A stretch of DNA of 64,000 nt from Tyto alba (Eukaryota > Chordata > Aves > Strigiformes > Tytonidae): the NCBI RefSeq assembly GCF_018691265.1, contig NW_024881313.1, positions 17,291,518-17,355,517 on the forward strand, given 5' to 3'. The notes beneath the pieces were generated by a model. It saw nothing but the letters and a program-made list of their open reading frames with translations. It had not been told where the DNA came from and did not search any database. This document shows positions 25,294 through 38,368 of the stretch, piece after piece (position 1 is the first letter of the stretch; every line of letters begins with the position of its first letter). The translations under genes were made by a program, and so were the position numbers.

Positions 25294-28200
25294 TTTCTCC
25301 CCTAGACAGGAGAAGGACAGGGGATCTGGCACAGACCTGAAATATACTTCCAGACTAAGTATCATGTTATCATTTTTACTGATTGTACAGGGAGACAAAT
25401 ATTGGGAGAGTGTGTCATCCTAAGAATTAGCTGATCTTAGACATCAGAGGTGGTACGTAGATCCATCTCAGATGGACAGAATCCAGCCCTGGGACTGGAA
25501 GGGGGCACCAGTGGTGCTTCCGAGTTTCTCCAGGATTTTCTTACAACGCTGTGAGATTCTGAAACATTTCATTGAGGGTGTATGGGAGGAGAACAAGGAA
25601 CGTAGCCTTCTAGTATAAAATAATTAACTATGATGCTTTTTCACATCTGTTGGTTACAACCAGTAAATAGCATTCATTTCAAGATTTCAGGATTCAGAAG
25701 GAATCCTTTTCCTTCCCTCCACAGAGGGAAGATATTTAATCACCTTATGAAATACTGAGAAGGTTTTCTGGAAGTCTGATGCCAGGCACTTTCAGCTGCC
25801 TTTGAACTCCTGCAGGAGCAAGCTTCACCATCAGTGCTCAGGAAGGTGCAGACAGGCTAGATGAGAACATGCCATGTGCTCTTTCACAGCTTGCTTTCAG
25901 TTGCTGAAGTCTCTTGTTCTTTGCCCTCTCCCATTCCTATGCTCTAACAAGTCTGTGTCATTTCATTTGCTCTTTTTAACTGAAAACGCCTCATTAAACA
26001 GGTTTCTGTTTTTACATGAAATTCATATGCTTTTCAGTCATACACAGAAGCCTCAGTATGGGACTCTTGCTTTTCACTTGTTATCTCGTTATGTCAGTCA
26101 TACACAGACTTTGAAGATGCAGTTACAAATCTGTAGCCAAGCAGCTGGATAACTCTCAAGAACAGAACAAGTCATGTCTGCCAACTTGGGTGTTGTCAGC
26201 TGTACTGCTGAGCATCCACAAAACCCAAACCCAGACAAACAAAGCCAACATCCCCCCCAAACATTAACTTCCTCTTTTGAGTCCTACAGTGCTTGGACGA
26301 GGAAAGAATCAAGACTTCTGTTTAAATTCTCAGAGGAAAAATTAAAATATTCTGGGCCACACTTAGAGTGGATAGTTCCTCCACAAAATAGTTGTTGAAC
26401 TGTTGGGAGATCTAAAAGTGTAGCTGAGATCTAGAAGTGGAGCTGACAGGAGGCAATGACAAGATGCAATAAACCAGAAGGAACTGAGACTTAATCTTAC
26501 TGTAATTCTGTGGTAGTAAGGTGAAAATTCTAAGAGATTTTCAAAGTTTTTTTTCCAAAAATTGTAAATGAAATAATAGTTATCCTGAAACAACCCTGGA
26601 AAAATAAAATGGGTCTTGGTTATTTTCCCTTTAGGCTAGTGCCATTGTTGCTAAGCTGTCCATTGGCGCCAGAGTATGTAACTTCTCGGTCATCAACAAT
26701 CTGGCAGGTATTTTGTCCCTTATATTGATCCAACAACTATATGCCAGGCTGTTTGTACCATCTGTCACACCAGAGTCAGCAGGGGGACAAAAGGTGGACA
26801 GCTGGTACTATCAGTCTGCAATACCATATTAAGGGAGAAATACCATAACCTGTGTCAAAAGGCATAGAAAACAAAGAGCCTCACTGGTGAAAACACTAGA
26901 GCAATACGTTTCAGGCACGACAGCTCATCTTTCCTATCACACTCTGTATGGTTATTAGAAACACACTTCTAAGAATGAAAAAGTTCATGGGGTGCCTAAA
27001 CTGAACATAATCAGTTTTCATTATGCATACTTTCAGTTTACCAAGGAAAGCAAAGTTGCCTAAAATGGCTGGTGATAAAAAGCCAATCTGTAATAAATCC
27101 CTCAGCTGCAGAGAACTGGAATAAAACTGCAGTAGAGAGAATTTCTGGATTGATTTTTGCCATAGAATCGTAGTTACCAGGGAAGCATTTATCAAATGCT
27201 GGCTGGAAGCTGACCTCCATTACTCTGCTCCTCCTTGCAGGTTTGTCTGTGGTAAAAAGCCATTTCACAGTCTTATGAATATGTTGGCAAGAGGGTAATG
27301 CATAACCCAAAGCAGGATACTTGTAGAGATTTTTCATATGTCCAAAGGCAAGTCAACTAATATTCAACTACATAGTGTGCCAGCCAGGATATCAGGCAGT
27401 GTTTCAACCAGTCAAATCAGCAAATCAACCAAGAGAGACATTAGGAAATGCATAGAACTGTACATTAAAGGGTTTGGTAAAGAGCATACTGCAGCAAATG
27501 TGATTCAGGAGCTACTGCACAATTTTGAAATTTACAGCCAGTCTATACCTTCTGGATTAAAAGTGGTGCCAACATAACATATGCAGTTGAGGATTATGCT
27601 TATATTCCTGTACTTGTTTTGCAAAGTGTTGCAATTTGGTTTTGACAGACTTGAATGATAACTGCAGCACTGAAAATAGAATCATGGCTCATCAGAAGAT
27701 AGTCACTTTGCATATTTCACTGAGGCCAGGGTAATGCAGAGTGAAGACCAGAAAGAAAACAATTTGTTAAAGATCAGCTGAAGCAAAATGGTCTGCTTCT
27801 GGAGTTTAAAGATGAAGGTTTTGCTATTATACATAGGAATACTGAAAGCCAGGGATTTCAGCTCTGTGGAAAATGTTGACATTTCAATTTTATTCCATGT
27901 TATAAGAAAATCAAAATTGACCAAACCATATTTTTAAATAGTCATTTGACTAAAATCCTGATTTTGGAGATTTTTCCAATCTAATGGCTTCATGTATAAC
28001 TACATAATCCATCATCATTAGAAGAATTATATGACTAGAATATGAAATACTTTTTAAAGACAATCTGTAAAAATAACATTAAGGCATTCTGTTAAAAATA
28101 CAATTTAATTTCCAGAAAAATCAACTCACTCTGAAGGAAGTTGTGATTTTGATCAAAATAGTATTTTATGACAAAAGAACAGCTACTGAAGTAGTTTTGA

Positions 28201-29134
28201 CCAGCTGTAAGATTGAGCCATAAAATTTCAAAAGTCCCATATAATACAGGAGACAGGGATTTTGTATCATATAATTGACATTCAAAGTGACACAGGGCAG
28301 CTCTATGGGTTCTAAAATGTTTGTGATTTCCTTCTAAAACCTTCACAAAATATCAATGACAAAGTAAGCGAGGATACCATAATGAAATTTAACGTCAACT
28401 GTTATAACTGAAGTAGAGAAAAATGTAATTCAAATTTTTAAATGCAATTCATATTTTTTATTGTTATTGCATATGGCAACATTGGTGTCCTAGAAGTTGA
28501 GGTGTGATTAATCAGATATCTGACCTGTCTGCTATCTGTCTGCAGTAGCCACAACCAGAGTTAGAGGCAGATCAGGCCTTCTTTTGCCTAAATTAAAGGA
28601 CAACAGACAGCATTCTTCCAAAAATATTCTCTCTCATTATGATCAGCCTTCTGTCAAAACTGCTTAATGACAACTTCTCTCAGGAAAAGCTTTCATATCA
28701 TATAGAGATGTTATCCAAAGTTAAATAATTGTTAAAAATAAGAAGAGAGAATGAGATCCTGTGAAGCAGATACTGTGATACTGGGAAGTATCTATCTTCA
28801 CATATATCCTCATTAAAAAGGACATGTTAAATAGTGCATGGTTGAGCCTGTGTTAATTTTCTTTGTAAAAGAAACAAAAGAAAGAATGAAAAGTACTGCA
28901 ATTCTCTTCTGTTGCAAGTGGAACAATTTCATCATCATTACTCTCACCTTCACTGATGTCTTCATTCTTACGAAGATGTTCTAGGGCTGCTAATCACACC
29001 AGAAGCAAGTGATGAGACTGGGACCTAAGTAGCCATATCCTGTAAAACAACATCAGTGATGTACATAAGTTCATTAATTGTGGATTTAAGTCTCAGGGTT
29101 AAATGCAAATACTAGCCTTGACATTCTCTTTCAG

Positions 29135-29333
29135 GTCTGACCTTGGAAAAAACAGTTATGGCATTGAGGAATATAGCTGTGAAGCAAAAAGTGAACAGTT
29201 AAGACTCTGCAACAAGATCTTTCAGAGTATCTATGAACTTGGAAAAATTTGGGATCTGAAGTTGAAGCACATATTCCTTTCTGCCTATCTTTCTACTCAC
29301 CAGTTCTTTCTTGTCAAGTGTTGCTATTGTTGA
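29135..29333 (+). other. Candidate coding exon
   Basis: CTTGACATTCTCTTTCAG ends at 29134, a strong acceptor. The frame then reads SDLGKNSYGIEEYSCEAKSE and continues to a stop at 29331-29333. A moderate donor AGA|GTATCT after 29226 would give a 92-bp internal exon. The peptide is charged and protein-like but unrecognised. Its entry phase (2) matches the exit phase of the 7298-7351 candidate, a one-in-three coincidence. Confidence 0.14.
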
Positions 29334-31686
29334 AGGACCAGTTGTCCCTCAACAAAATTTGAGATTTCTCTTTGCATTTTAAGGGATAAGGATCTGCCTC
29401 CTACATGATCCTGTGTGGAAAAGGAATAAAATTTCTTGTGAGGCAAAGTTAATTTTATGTTATTGCAGAAACCTGAAGCAGCTTTCTTCTGGGACAGTCT
29501 TTGGAAACCAGGACTTACAGTTCTGCTTTTCCTTTTGCCTTTGGGCATTGTTGCAGTAAGACTGACGTATCATAAATGGGGATGCTATGCAAAATAATAG
29601 ATAAATTCTATCTCAAATTTTGTGCATTAGATTACATTAGATGAAAATATTATTACCAAGTATTATTATTACACTGTTATGAGTGTACTTTGCCTTCCAT
29701 ATTATATCAATATTCAGAAAAATCCATCAACTGAAGTAATACCTGCTTTCTTTAGTCTCAGTCTCAGAATAAATGAACATTTTTTATCATTGTCAATAAG
29801 AAAATTACCTATGTCACCCTTGATATTGAAATGAAACTCAATTATGTTGACCTTGATAGCCAAATGAACTGTCTAATATAAAAATTACACATATCCCAGT
29901 CTTTTAAAATTACCAGAAGTGATCTACTATTTCATATGATAGATGAGTTATTAAAAGAAGTCAGGTGGAGAACTGAGAAAACTTTTGATTAAATTAAATA
30001 GGGGTTTTTATTAATAATTTATTTAATATAGGAAGAAAATCTTAACTAAGAATTGTCAGGAAATAGAGAATGACTTAGGTCAAACTCTTCACAAATTATT
30101 ATTCTTCCCCAATAGAAATTAATATGAAACTAAGCAAGTGCATAGATTATAGTTTCAGGGGAGAGTTTAGATCAGAATGCTAAAATCAGAAATTACTACA
30201 GCCTAGAAAGCTAAACCTATTAAATTTAAAAGAAGTAGAAACATTATTCAGTATCCTAGAGAATTTGGTAAAAGAATAACGCTTGTCAGTGCATTTGGTG
30301 TGTGCCAAAAGTACTCTGTGTATCATGGCGTCTGTCACATCAGGTTCTGCTCTGAGATGTTTCCAGTCATGAAGGTACAACAGCCTAGGTAGTGTTCAAG
30401 CTCCTTATGGTACTCTGTGGTCACAGCACTCCATGGGTGGGATACCTTACAGGGTACGAAAGCCTATTTCTTCAAATTTGCACAAGCAGCCTCATGCAAA
30501 AATCTGTGTTCAGCAGGATTAAAAGTGGATTTCTTTGCTTGGAGTGTTCATAGGAGGGAGCAGCTGTTGATTAAAAGACACTTAGAATATCTTTCAGAAA
30601 TTGCTTGATGAGAAGCCTGTGTCAGTATTTTATTTCCTGTGTTAATTTGCCTTTCTGTAGAACATAGACATGTTTATTTTGTCAAAATAAATAAAATGTC
30701 AAACCTTTGAGCTCTCAACCTTTCAGCAGGTGAGCTCACCAGTGTATAGAGAAGGTCAGTGAGTTGAACTTTAGTAGGGATATTAATATTTTATAATGCC
30801 TTGAATCAGCATAATTTGCCTCATCAGTTAGGTCGTGTCACAGTCCTGTGCCTTTTAAGCTCTGAAACATCTCTGGCAGTTACAAACCCTGCTCTTATTG
30901 AAGGCAGGAGGGCTCTGAATGTAATTTCAACTCAAATCAAGTTCAGATCCCTGGATGTTTTAAAATGAAAACAAAACTAGTTTTTAATATTTTTTTTTCT
31001 TAAAGAAGGAATGCAAGTAGATAAGGGGGACATTATATTAATAAACAAAAACAATTGAGTTATCTCTCTGAACCAAGGAGGAAAATTAGGCAAAGCTGTG
31101 TCTGTATGTTCTTTGTATGGAGGCTTTCTATAGTGTGAACTTGGACTATGGCAAGGGTTTTCAGATTTTCTGATAACAGGAAATACTAACTGGTAGCAAA
31201 GCACTTAGTGGGAGCAAAATACTTCCCAAGGAGTGAGTAAATTTCTCTCGGCAAAACTGAAATCCTAATAATACTATTTGCAACAACAGAACAACAAGTG
31301 GCACTTACCAGTGACTAGTTATTATATTTCAAAGTTCTTTTTGTGTATTTTAAGACTAAGTGAGAGGAAGAACAAGCAAAGCTCTTAAAGACATGCTCAC
31401 TTCAGCATGTAGTATTTGCCCTATTGACTTGTGGTTAGTAGGATTCCTTATTGTGCTTATTTCCCCATATTGTTTTCCATGTGTCCCTTATTTAAGGTTC
31501 CTTGAAGAGTCCCACCAGTGCTCTTGGGTACTCCTTCTGAGATGTAGAGGCAACACCCACTTCATTACTACAGTTAGTATATATCTGGCTGTGGTGGGAG
31601 GCAGGAAAGCCCAGGTTTCTAGGGTCCCTCAGCACCCTGCAGTAACCCTGGATGGCTTTCGGATGTGTTGCAGGGTAGTGTCTCAC

Positions 31687-31729
31687 CTCTCCTTTCTCAA
31701 GATAAAACTTATGATTCCCTTCTGTCTTC
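31687..31729 (-). other. Candidate 43-bp minus-strand exon
   Basis: On the minus strand, CAACATTTCCCAATTTAG ends at 31730 and forms an acceptor. The donor is GAG|GTGAGA. The interval is rich in GAA and GGA, like splicing-enhancer sequence. One frame is open and encodes KTEGNHKFYLEKGE. It is the best minus-strand pair I found and argues mildly against a purely + strand transcription unit. Confidence 0.12.
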
Positions 31730-31881
31730 CTAAATTGGGAAATGTTGATTGATGTGCTTGCCCAAAAACATGAGTAGGAATTATCTCTAGTAGTTCATGT
31801 GAGCAGTCTTATCTGATGAGGGACCTCAGTTCAGACCTGCTTTAACCCTGCTGTGTTAGTCTTCCTTCAGTGTACCTGCTC

Positions 31882-31895
31882 AGCTTTGCAAAGCT
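31882..31895. other. 14-bp perfect palindrome
   Basis: AGCTTTGCAAAGCT is its own reverse complement. Possible dimeric binding site by symmetry only. Confidence 0.9.
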
Positions 31896-32296
31896 TAGTG
31901 ATAATTTGGGGATGTAGAGGAGCAGATCAAACATATTTTCCCCTGTGCCTTATGCCATGGTCTAAGCATGTGTTTTCAGCAGTGATATGATAATACTCAC
32001 TGAGCCACCTTGCCTTATGTGTTACACCAGTCTATAAATCTCAAAATATTTTTTCCTTCAAGACTTCCTATTTTACAGCCATAAATGTGCAGGCACACTG
32101 TTGGCACCTGTTGGGATGTCATCAATTATGGCAGCAGTAGAAAAACATTGAAGGGGTAAGAACATGCTGCTCAGACTTTTTCAGTACTAAATTCACATGT
32201 ACTGCCTCACCTATTCTATTTAGAAATCATAAATTCTGTTGCATGAAAGTTCATATTCATGGGCTATTAGATTTGTTTGTCATTTAGGTAATTAAT

Positions 32297-32399
32297 ATAG
32301 AACCACAGAATCACTTAGTTTGGAAAAGACCTTTGAGATCATCAAGTCCAACTGAAAGCTTAACACTGCCAAGTCTATCACTAAATCATGTCCCTAAGT
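32297..32399 (-). mobile_element. CR1 3'-end fragment, first of a head-to-tail pair
   Basis: A minus-strand CR1 tail. It starts at the left with the complement of the terminal octamers (ATAGAACCACAGAATCAC), continues through the TTTGGAAAAGACCTTTGAGATCATC block, and ends in the CACTGCCAAGTCTATCACTAAATCATGTCCCTAAG stretch (given here only as a landmark at 32367-32398). It is truncated to about 103 bp and directly abuts another CR1 tail of the same orientation. It holds no coding sequence. Confidence 0.92.
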
Positions 32400-32470
32400 A
32401 TAGAAACATAGAATCATTTAGGTTGGAAAAGACCTTTAAGACCATTGAGTCTAAATGTAAACCTAACGCT
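32400..32470 (-). mobile_element. CR1 3'-end fragment, second of a head-to-tail pair
   Basis: A second minus-strand CR1 tail, beginning ATAGAAACATAGAATCAT and carrying TTAGGTTGGAAAAGACCTTT at 32417-32436. It stops after AACCTAACGCT. It differs from its neighbour at roughly one base in five over the shared 70 bp, which suggests a separate insertion rather than a recent tandem copy. A C/T-rich run ending in CAG follows at once (32471-32485), so the CR1-derived CTAAC lies at branch-point distance from a good acceptor-like site. Confidence 0.9.
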
Positions 32471-35400
32471 TCCTCTCTCTTTCAGACAGCTTGGACAAAT
32501 AGAGGTTTTAATTTCTTACTAGTTTGTATTAAAGTACCTAGTAGTGCTTCACTTTCTTTTCTAAAGTAACAGAGTAATTTGAATGTGAATGTTAACACTC
32601 AGATTTCATACACACATTGTCAGGTACTTGCTGTCAGAATTCCACAATACACAGTCTATGACATATTGAAGAGGCAGACTTAATAAGTCTCCTTCCCTTT
32701 AAAAAGCTGGCCCAGTGTTTTCCTTGGTATTTTGGACGCACATTTGTTCTGTTCACATTGATACAAGAAATGAGATCTCCTAAGTTAGTTTTTTGGCTTC
32801 TAAATTCAATGATTGTGAATACATTCATAGTAATGTCCCTTTGCTACTCTCCTACTGGGACTGGAAAGGGGCAGGGAAGCTTGTTTATATGCTATTCTGT
32901 TTTTTCTGTGCTCAGAATGTCCAACTATTGAAGTGGGCAAGCCAGCACAGGAGAGTACGCTCTCAAGAAAGCAGGAGTTAACATCAAAACCTAAAGTAAT
33001 GCAGCTTGTTTCAGGCAAAATCAGTAAACATTTATATTGTGCCAGTTCTGCAGTCAGGAATCATTTTTAAAATCTGACAATGGCTAAATTAGACAGTTTT
33101 CCATTACTGCCTAGAAAAGTAAAAGCGTAATTGCCATTTGCGTCTGGTAAAATGGATTCCGCATTGTGATATTTAATACATACTGAATGAGCAAGCTAAA
33201 ATCAATAAAAAGTAGACTGAAACTTTTTGTTTTCCATCCCTTTTCTTATTGTTGCCTAGTAGCACTAGGTAACCGATGCAAGTACTTATTGTAGAGGTTT
33301 GGATACCGCACTCTTCTTGCATAATGTTTCTCTCGAAAATCTGTATGTTCCAGTCAGAGTTCACAACAAATGTATCGAATTAAGTGCAGCAGGTTTGTTA
33401 TAGGTAATAAGTAAGAGGGGCTGTACCTTTTCAGAGACAGAATCTGGATGCCACTTTTAGGACTTCCATAGGCCAATATCAAAATATAACTGTGGAATAT
33501 AAGGACCACAGCAACCTCCTCCCAGGGAGGGTGCACATCTTTGTCTTGTGGGCTCAGACAGCAGAAGTTTTGGATAGTTGTTGGGTCATTTGTCTTATGC
33601 ATTGTTGGTAAGTGTGTTTCCCCTCATCTGAGGTCCCAGACTTGTGGGTGATGGAAATGATGGTAAACAAGAGAGAATTGTCTCATGGGCTAGATCTAAC
33701 CTGCAGTTCATCAGCTGGGCACACTGTGTAAGCCAGTCACTGGTCGTCCATATACAAAGAGGATACCCCTTGAAAGTGCATCGTCACTTGTTTTGTTTTT
33801 AACAACTTCTGAAAAGATGTGGTGAAAAGAAGGCAAAGTAAAATCCCCATAAAACCTTCCTTCTCAAATTAACATTTTGATCAGTTTTCACACACTGGAG
33901 TCATTGATACCACAGTTTCTCTTTGCTCAAACATGGAATAGCTATGGTGACATTGTGTATAGCTATTAAAACTGAAAGAATAATCTGAAGGGAATAATTT
34001 ATTTGACATATCGATCTGCCCTCTTGCCTTTTTATCTGCCTTGTCCATTTAGACAGAAAGGTCTAATGTCACATCCTGACCCCTTTAAAATCAATAGTAA
34101 AATGCTGATAGACTTCACTGAAGCCTTGATCTTTCCCTGGGGGTTTTCACTTAGCAGCTCTATGGAGTCATGATATTTACAAAGCAGAATGGACCAAGTA
34201 TTTAAACAAGGATACAAGGAAAGAACAAATAGTTCATTCAACAAATAGAGCACCAAAGAAGAGATGCTTGGTCTAGGGTCAATTCTCCAGTGTCTAATAA
34301 GAGTTGAGTACATACCTCAGGCTTTCCCTTAAGCTTCTTTTTGATAGACTGTTTTCATGGGGCTAATGGGAATATAATACTTCAGAGACCCTTGCCCATT
34401 TGTCAAATCTGGTTTTAGTCAAGCAAAAAGAATTAAAATTACTAAATGGGAAGGAAGAGAGGAGACACAGACACAGCGGGCAATTGCATAATCCATGTAT
34501 TCTAGGAAAACAGTTTAAAATTAATCTTTTTACAAGAATTTTAATTGGTTACCATTTATTTCTGGTTTATTTTAGAGCTTTTTATCATTAATGTCAAAAG
34601 GAAATGTTAACAGATCTTTTATTTTCACTAGGTGCAGTTTTCTAAAGTGTGACATCATGAAATCTAGTAAGCACATGTGTTTCTTTAGTCTTAGAGCTCC
34701 TTTAAGATAAATTAGTGTGGAAGTTTGTCATAGACTATGAGAAACCAAAGAGGAAAAAAAGCGCCTTCCCCCAATTCCTGTTGCTTGTTCTCTACATGCA
34801 CCAAATGCTAAAACAGAGAGATCATAGCTGTGTTTTATATAGGTATCCATATGGCTAAGCATGGATCAAAGGGGCTTGCTAAGTGTGCAGAAAGATATGA
34901 CCTTTTTAGATTTTAGGAGAAAATATTTTGGAGAACTACAGTTGAAGAAAATGAAGGGTATATTCAATGCCTTTTCAAAGAATCCTAAAATAAAACAGGA
35001 AAAAGAAGGAACAAATTAAAGGTTCTTTGATAAAGAACAGCTATAACACGCATGGATAACGAAGACTCATAATGAATTGCTTGAAGACCTCTAGAAATGG
35101 AGACAGCAACTAATAGAAGAAAACCATCTCTTATCTATTATCCAAACTGCACACATTTTGTTCAAGAATGACGAAACCGTTAAGCTTCTTGTAAATCTGT
35201 AATCTGTCTTCAACAAAAACACAAGTTTGCAAAATTTGAACACTGATTACTTGTGTATGTTTTGAGCACCCTCAATTCCTGATAAAATCAGTATGTGTAT
35301 TCAGCAGGATAGGATACTGGGAAATCAGAAGGAAGCTGCCACACATATTGGAATGTCCAGGAATTTTCTGTACTCTTCATATTGATAATTTCCTGTGAAG

Positions 35401-36704
35401 TATTATGGTTCCTGGGTATGAGTTTGTATTTCTTTGCTTGACAGCAAAAACATGGATGTAATTTCAAACTGTTATATACAGTGACATGGTATAGAAGAGC
35501 TCTGAGGTATTGATCAGAACGTGCAGGAGAATAAATGACAGACTCAAGAATAGACTTAAGTGATGAATTCAGCTTTATGGCTTTAACAAAACAGCTGGGC
35601 AATAAATGTCTAGATCATACTTACATAGCTGGCAGTTAGAAGTAAATGTATGATTAGAAGAGTCCAGTCATAAAATCAGTGATTTGTGGTGGAACTCCCT
35701 CTTCAGCCTGTACAAGGACATAGCCTTTTTCCCATGTGAGCTGGTTATCGAGAGAGGATTCTCCTAAAGTCTCACCTTTCTCTGCTGCTAGATGGGTCTG
35801 GATTCAACCAGCCTAAAGGTAGATATCTCACTGGGTTCCCCAAGTTGGAGGAAAATGTAAAAAATCAAAGATTGAATGTATATACCCTCAAGAGATTCCT
35901 TTTCTCCACTGACTATATAGGATTTTGGAGCAACTGGTAGCCCAAGCAAGGCACTTCAATTAAATGTCTAAAATTAGGCTGATTGAATCTAGGTATCACG
36001 CACCAGCTAAGTCTGTCTCGTTTACCCTTGAGAAAAGAATAAGAGATTCTAAACAAACTTGTTTTACCATTCTCAATATGGAAATTTCATATCTCACTGT
36101 GTTTACATTATAGAGGGAGAAAAGAAATGGAAGTCAGAGGATGACAGATACCTCTTAGATCCCCAAAGATCCTCAAAGTGCCTTCTACTGTTAAGGATTG
36201 AAAGAGTGTCTAAGGGTAAAGACTAGAATTTACCTTGTCTAAGACCTAATCTGCTCCAGCCAATGAGCCGGCCTGTTTTTTTTTGTGAAGGACTGAAACA
36301 GAAGTGTCTAGGCTATGTCGCATTCTCTGCTACTCCCATTGATGAGGATAGGAAGACTGAAGATAGAAGGCAAGTGAATAGAGAGAGGTATATCAGAATT
36401 GTAAGCACGTAGAAAGGTGTATGAATACTTTTTGGCAGTCTGCTGTAAATTGATGCTGTATAGTCTCATAAATTCCTTTGACTATGCATCATTGTGCAAC
36501 CCTTCCCATGTTTTTAAATCCAAGGGGCAATTTCTCAGAGGACCATTCCTTGGTGGCTTCAGAAAAAAATAATACATGGTGTGATTTCTGCTGCATCAGA
36601 GGCAGTCTGTTCAGGTTTTCCACTTCAGTGTATTTCAGCTGGGCCAGCTGCAGATCCATAATGCCTGCTTATTGAGAAATTATTTTTTCTCTTTGTATTT
36701 ACAG

Positions 36705-36745
36705 CAATTCCAAGCGATGTACTTAGCTTGAACCCTGACCCACTG
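36705..36745 (+). other. Candidate 41-bp exon
   Basis: TTTTTTCTCTTTGTATTTACAG ends at 36704, an excellent acceptor. The donor CTG|GTAAAA follows 36745 and is moderate. One frame is open (entry phase 1, exit phase 0) and encodes IPSDVLSLNPDPL. Read through the donor, the frame stops four codons later, so it could also be a terminal exon. No protein recognised. Confidence 0.15.
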
Positions 36746-38107
36746 GTAAAACAAGCATAGATTCCAGTGGAATCTGGATCCCAGCACCCAAGAACCCAGA
36801 CTCAAGGACTTCCAGGGGCCAAAACTCAGCTGCCTCTGAAGCAGTCCTACAAGAATCCATAGCAAAATACAGGGAGGACAGCTCAGATAGATAATGTCAT
36901 CATGCCCTTGTCAAACTGATTCCAACCTTCTGTGTGATTAGAAATCCTGGCATCCAGGATCACGTACCTAAAAAGGCCTTGTCAGCTGTCAGAGGACAAA
37001 CGTGTCCATGGCTATAGTCCTTCAGTGTGATCCTGACCCTCTTCCTCTGCTGGTTCGTTTGTGAGCACATTAATTTCAGTGACACTGCTTCTTGCATAAA
37101 TTGCCCAATCAGTCATTCCAATGCACACCCATGAGCTGGTCCTCTGCTGTCTGAAGAATGAGATTGCTAATCCTGGAATCCAGCAAAAAGGCTTCAGCTA
37201 ATGCTGCTTTAATCAGTTGACTTCTATTCCTACAAAAGTAATTTCTGAGTGAATATCCTGTAACCTGAAAGCAATAGTAGTTTGGAATATGCATTGCCTT
37301 TCTTGTCTTGACACCACCAGCAGCTTCAGTAAGAATACTTCTTTTTAGTATATTGCAAGATTGTGTCAGATCAGATTTCCCAGATATGATCACAGCTCAA
37401 GATCATGATGAAGTGGATTCAGTGTGAACTTCTTATTGTTCTTCTTTGTTGTCTCAAGCTTATAGATGAACCAAACATGCTGGAATAAGACTTGCAGTCT
37501 CCTACATTTGACAAATTCTGCCAAATATTTTTGGAAACCTTAATTATCTAGGATTTTCTGCAATCCTAAAGATTGAGACTGGCTCCACATCTAGTAAAGC
37601 TCAAATACTATGTGTATGTGACAGGGGTCCCCAAATTTGTCCTTCCTACAAAGCATAATTGTGGTCTTCTGGATGTCAAGACTGACTGTGTAAAAAGCCT
37701 CCTTATGCTAGCAGTCATTTTTGCAGGTACTCACTTGACAGCATCTAATGTTACCTAAAACTGGAAGCTGGGCTGCTGACCAGTACTATAGTTTAGGGTT
37801 GCCTTTGGACTTCATCATTTATTGGTCACATTTTCAAACCTGAGTTCAGGAGTTGTGGATGGTGTATTAACTTTCACATTAGGAGACTATTAATATTCAA
37901 GTAGAGACTTCACAGCTAACATTACTTGAAGTCTGTTGAAGAGATAATTCTTCAGTTACCCTAAAAATGTATCTCCCAGAGGCAATAATATTTTTGAATT
38001 AACAGTTTTACAATGACATTATTAAAAGAAATCAGAACTGAATTTCCTTTGAGGTTTCAGAAGCATTATCTTTTTCTCCCCAGTAGATTTTGTTTATTAA
38101 TTTTCAG

Positions 38108-38368
38108 CTTGTTCTAATTATTTCCGGGCATCAAGATGAGGATAGAAACATAATACTTGAGAAAATTATTAGGCAACAATATTCCCAGGACAGCCTGATA
38201 CACAAAATAACAAATCTTTCAAAATCAGAGAAGATCCTAATGAAAAGTCTAAATTTGGATCTCTTTGCTGAGGATAGTTGTCTAAAGCAGCTATGTGTAC
38301 ATTGTAATTTCAGCTCCACTGTTGTTGCATTGCCTGAGTTGCAGCCTAAATTGTTTGGAAAAGTTTAG
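38108..38368 (+). other. Candidate coding exon, 87 codons
   Basis: GTTTATTAATTTTCAG ends at 38107. Another acceptor (TTTTTCTCCCCAG) lies 23 bp upstream. In phase 0 the frame encodes ISGHQDEDRNIILEKIIRQQ, then a helical, charged stretch (KITNLSKSEKILMKSLNLDL) to a stop at 38366-38368. It has no signature motif and no similarity I recognise. The length is within chance for AT-rich sequence. Confidence 0.12.

Larger units (their letters stand above)
21966..32296. other. Unique AT-rich DNA
   Basis: No gene recognised apart from splice-flanked candidates. CAGTCATACACAGA occurs twice exactly 60 bp apart (about 26036 and 26096). Frames at 23540-23809 and 27338-27577 look protein-like in composition but have no recognised domain. 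Confidence 0.65.

Noticed and set aside
31309..31355. 47-bp minus-strand splice-flanked segment
   Set aside because: All three frames contain stops, and it lies close to other equally weak pairs.
31360..31752. 130-codon + strand open frame with a hydrophobic segment
   Set aside because: The hydrophobic stretch near 31430-31490 is not followed by typical membrane-protein features, and I see no homology or promoter.
35600..35645. Minus-strand acceptor and GTAAGTATG donor separated by 4 bases
   Set aside because: A 4-base exon is implausible, and the AG does not abut the donor as a recursive site needs.
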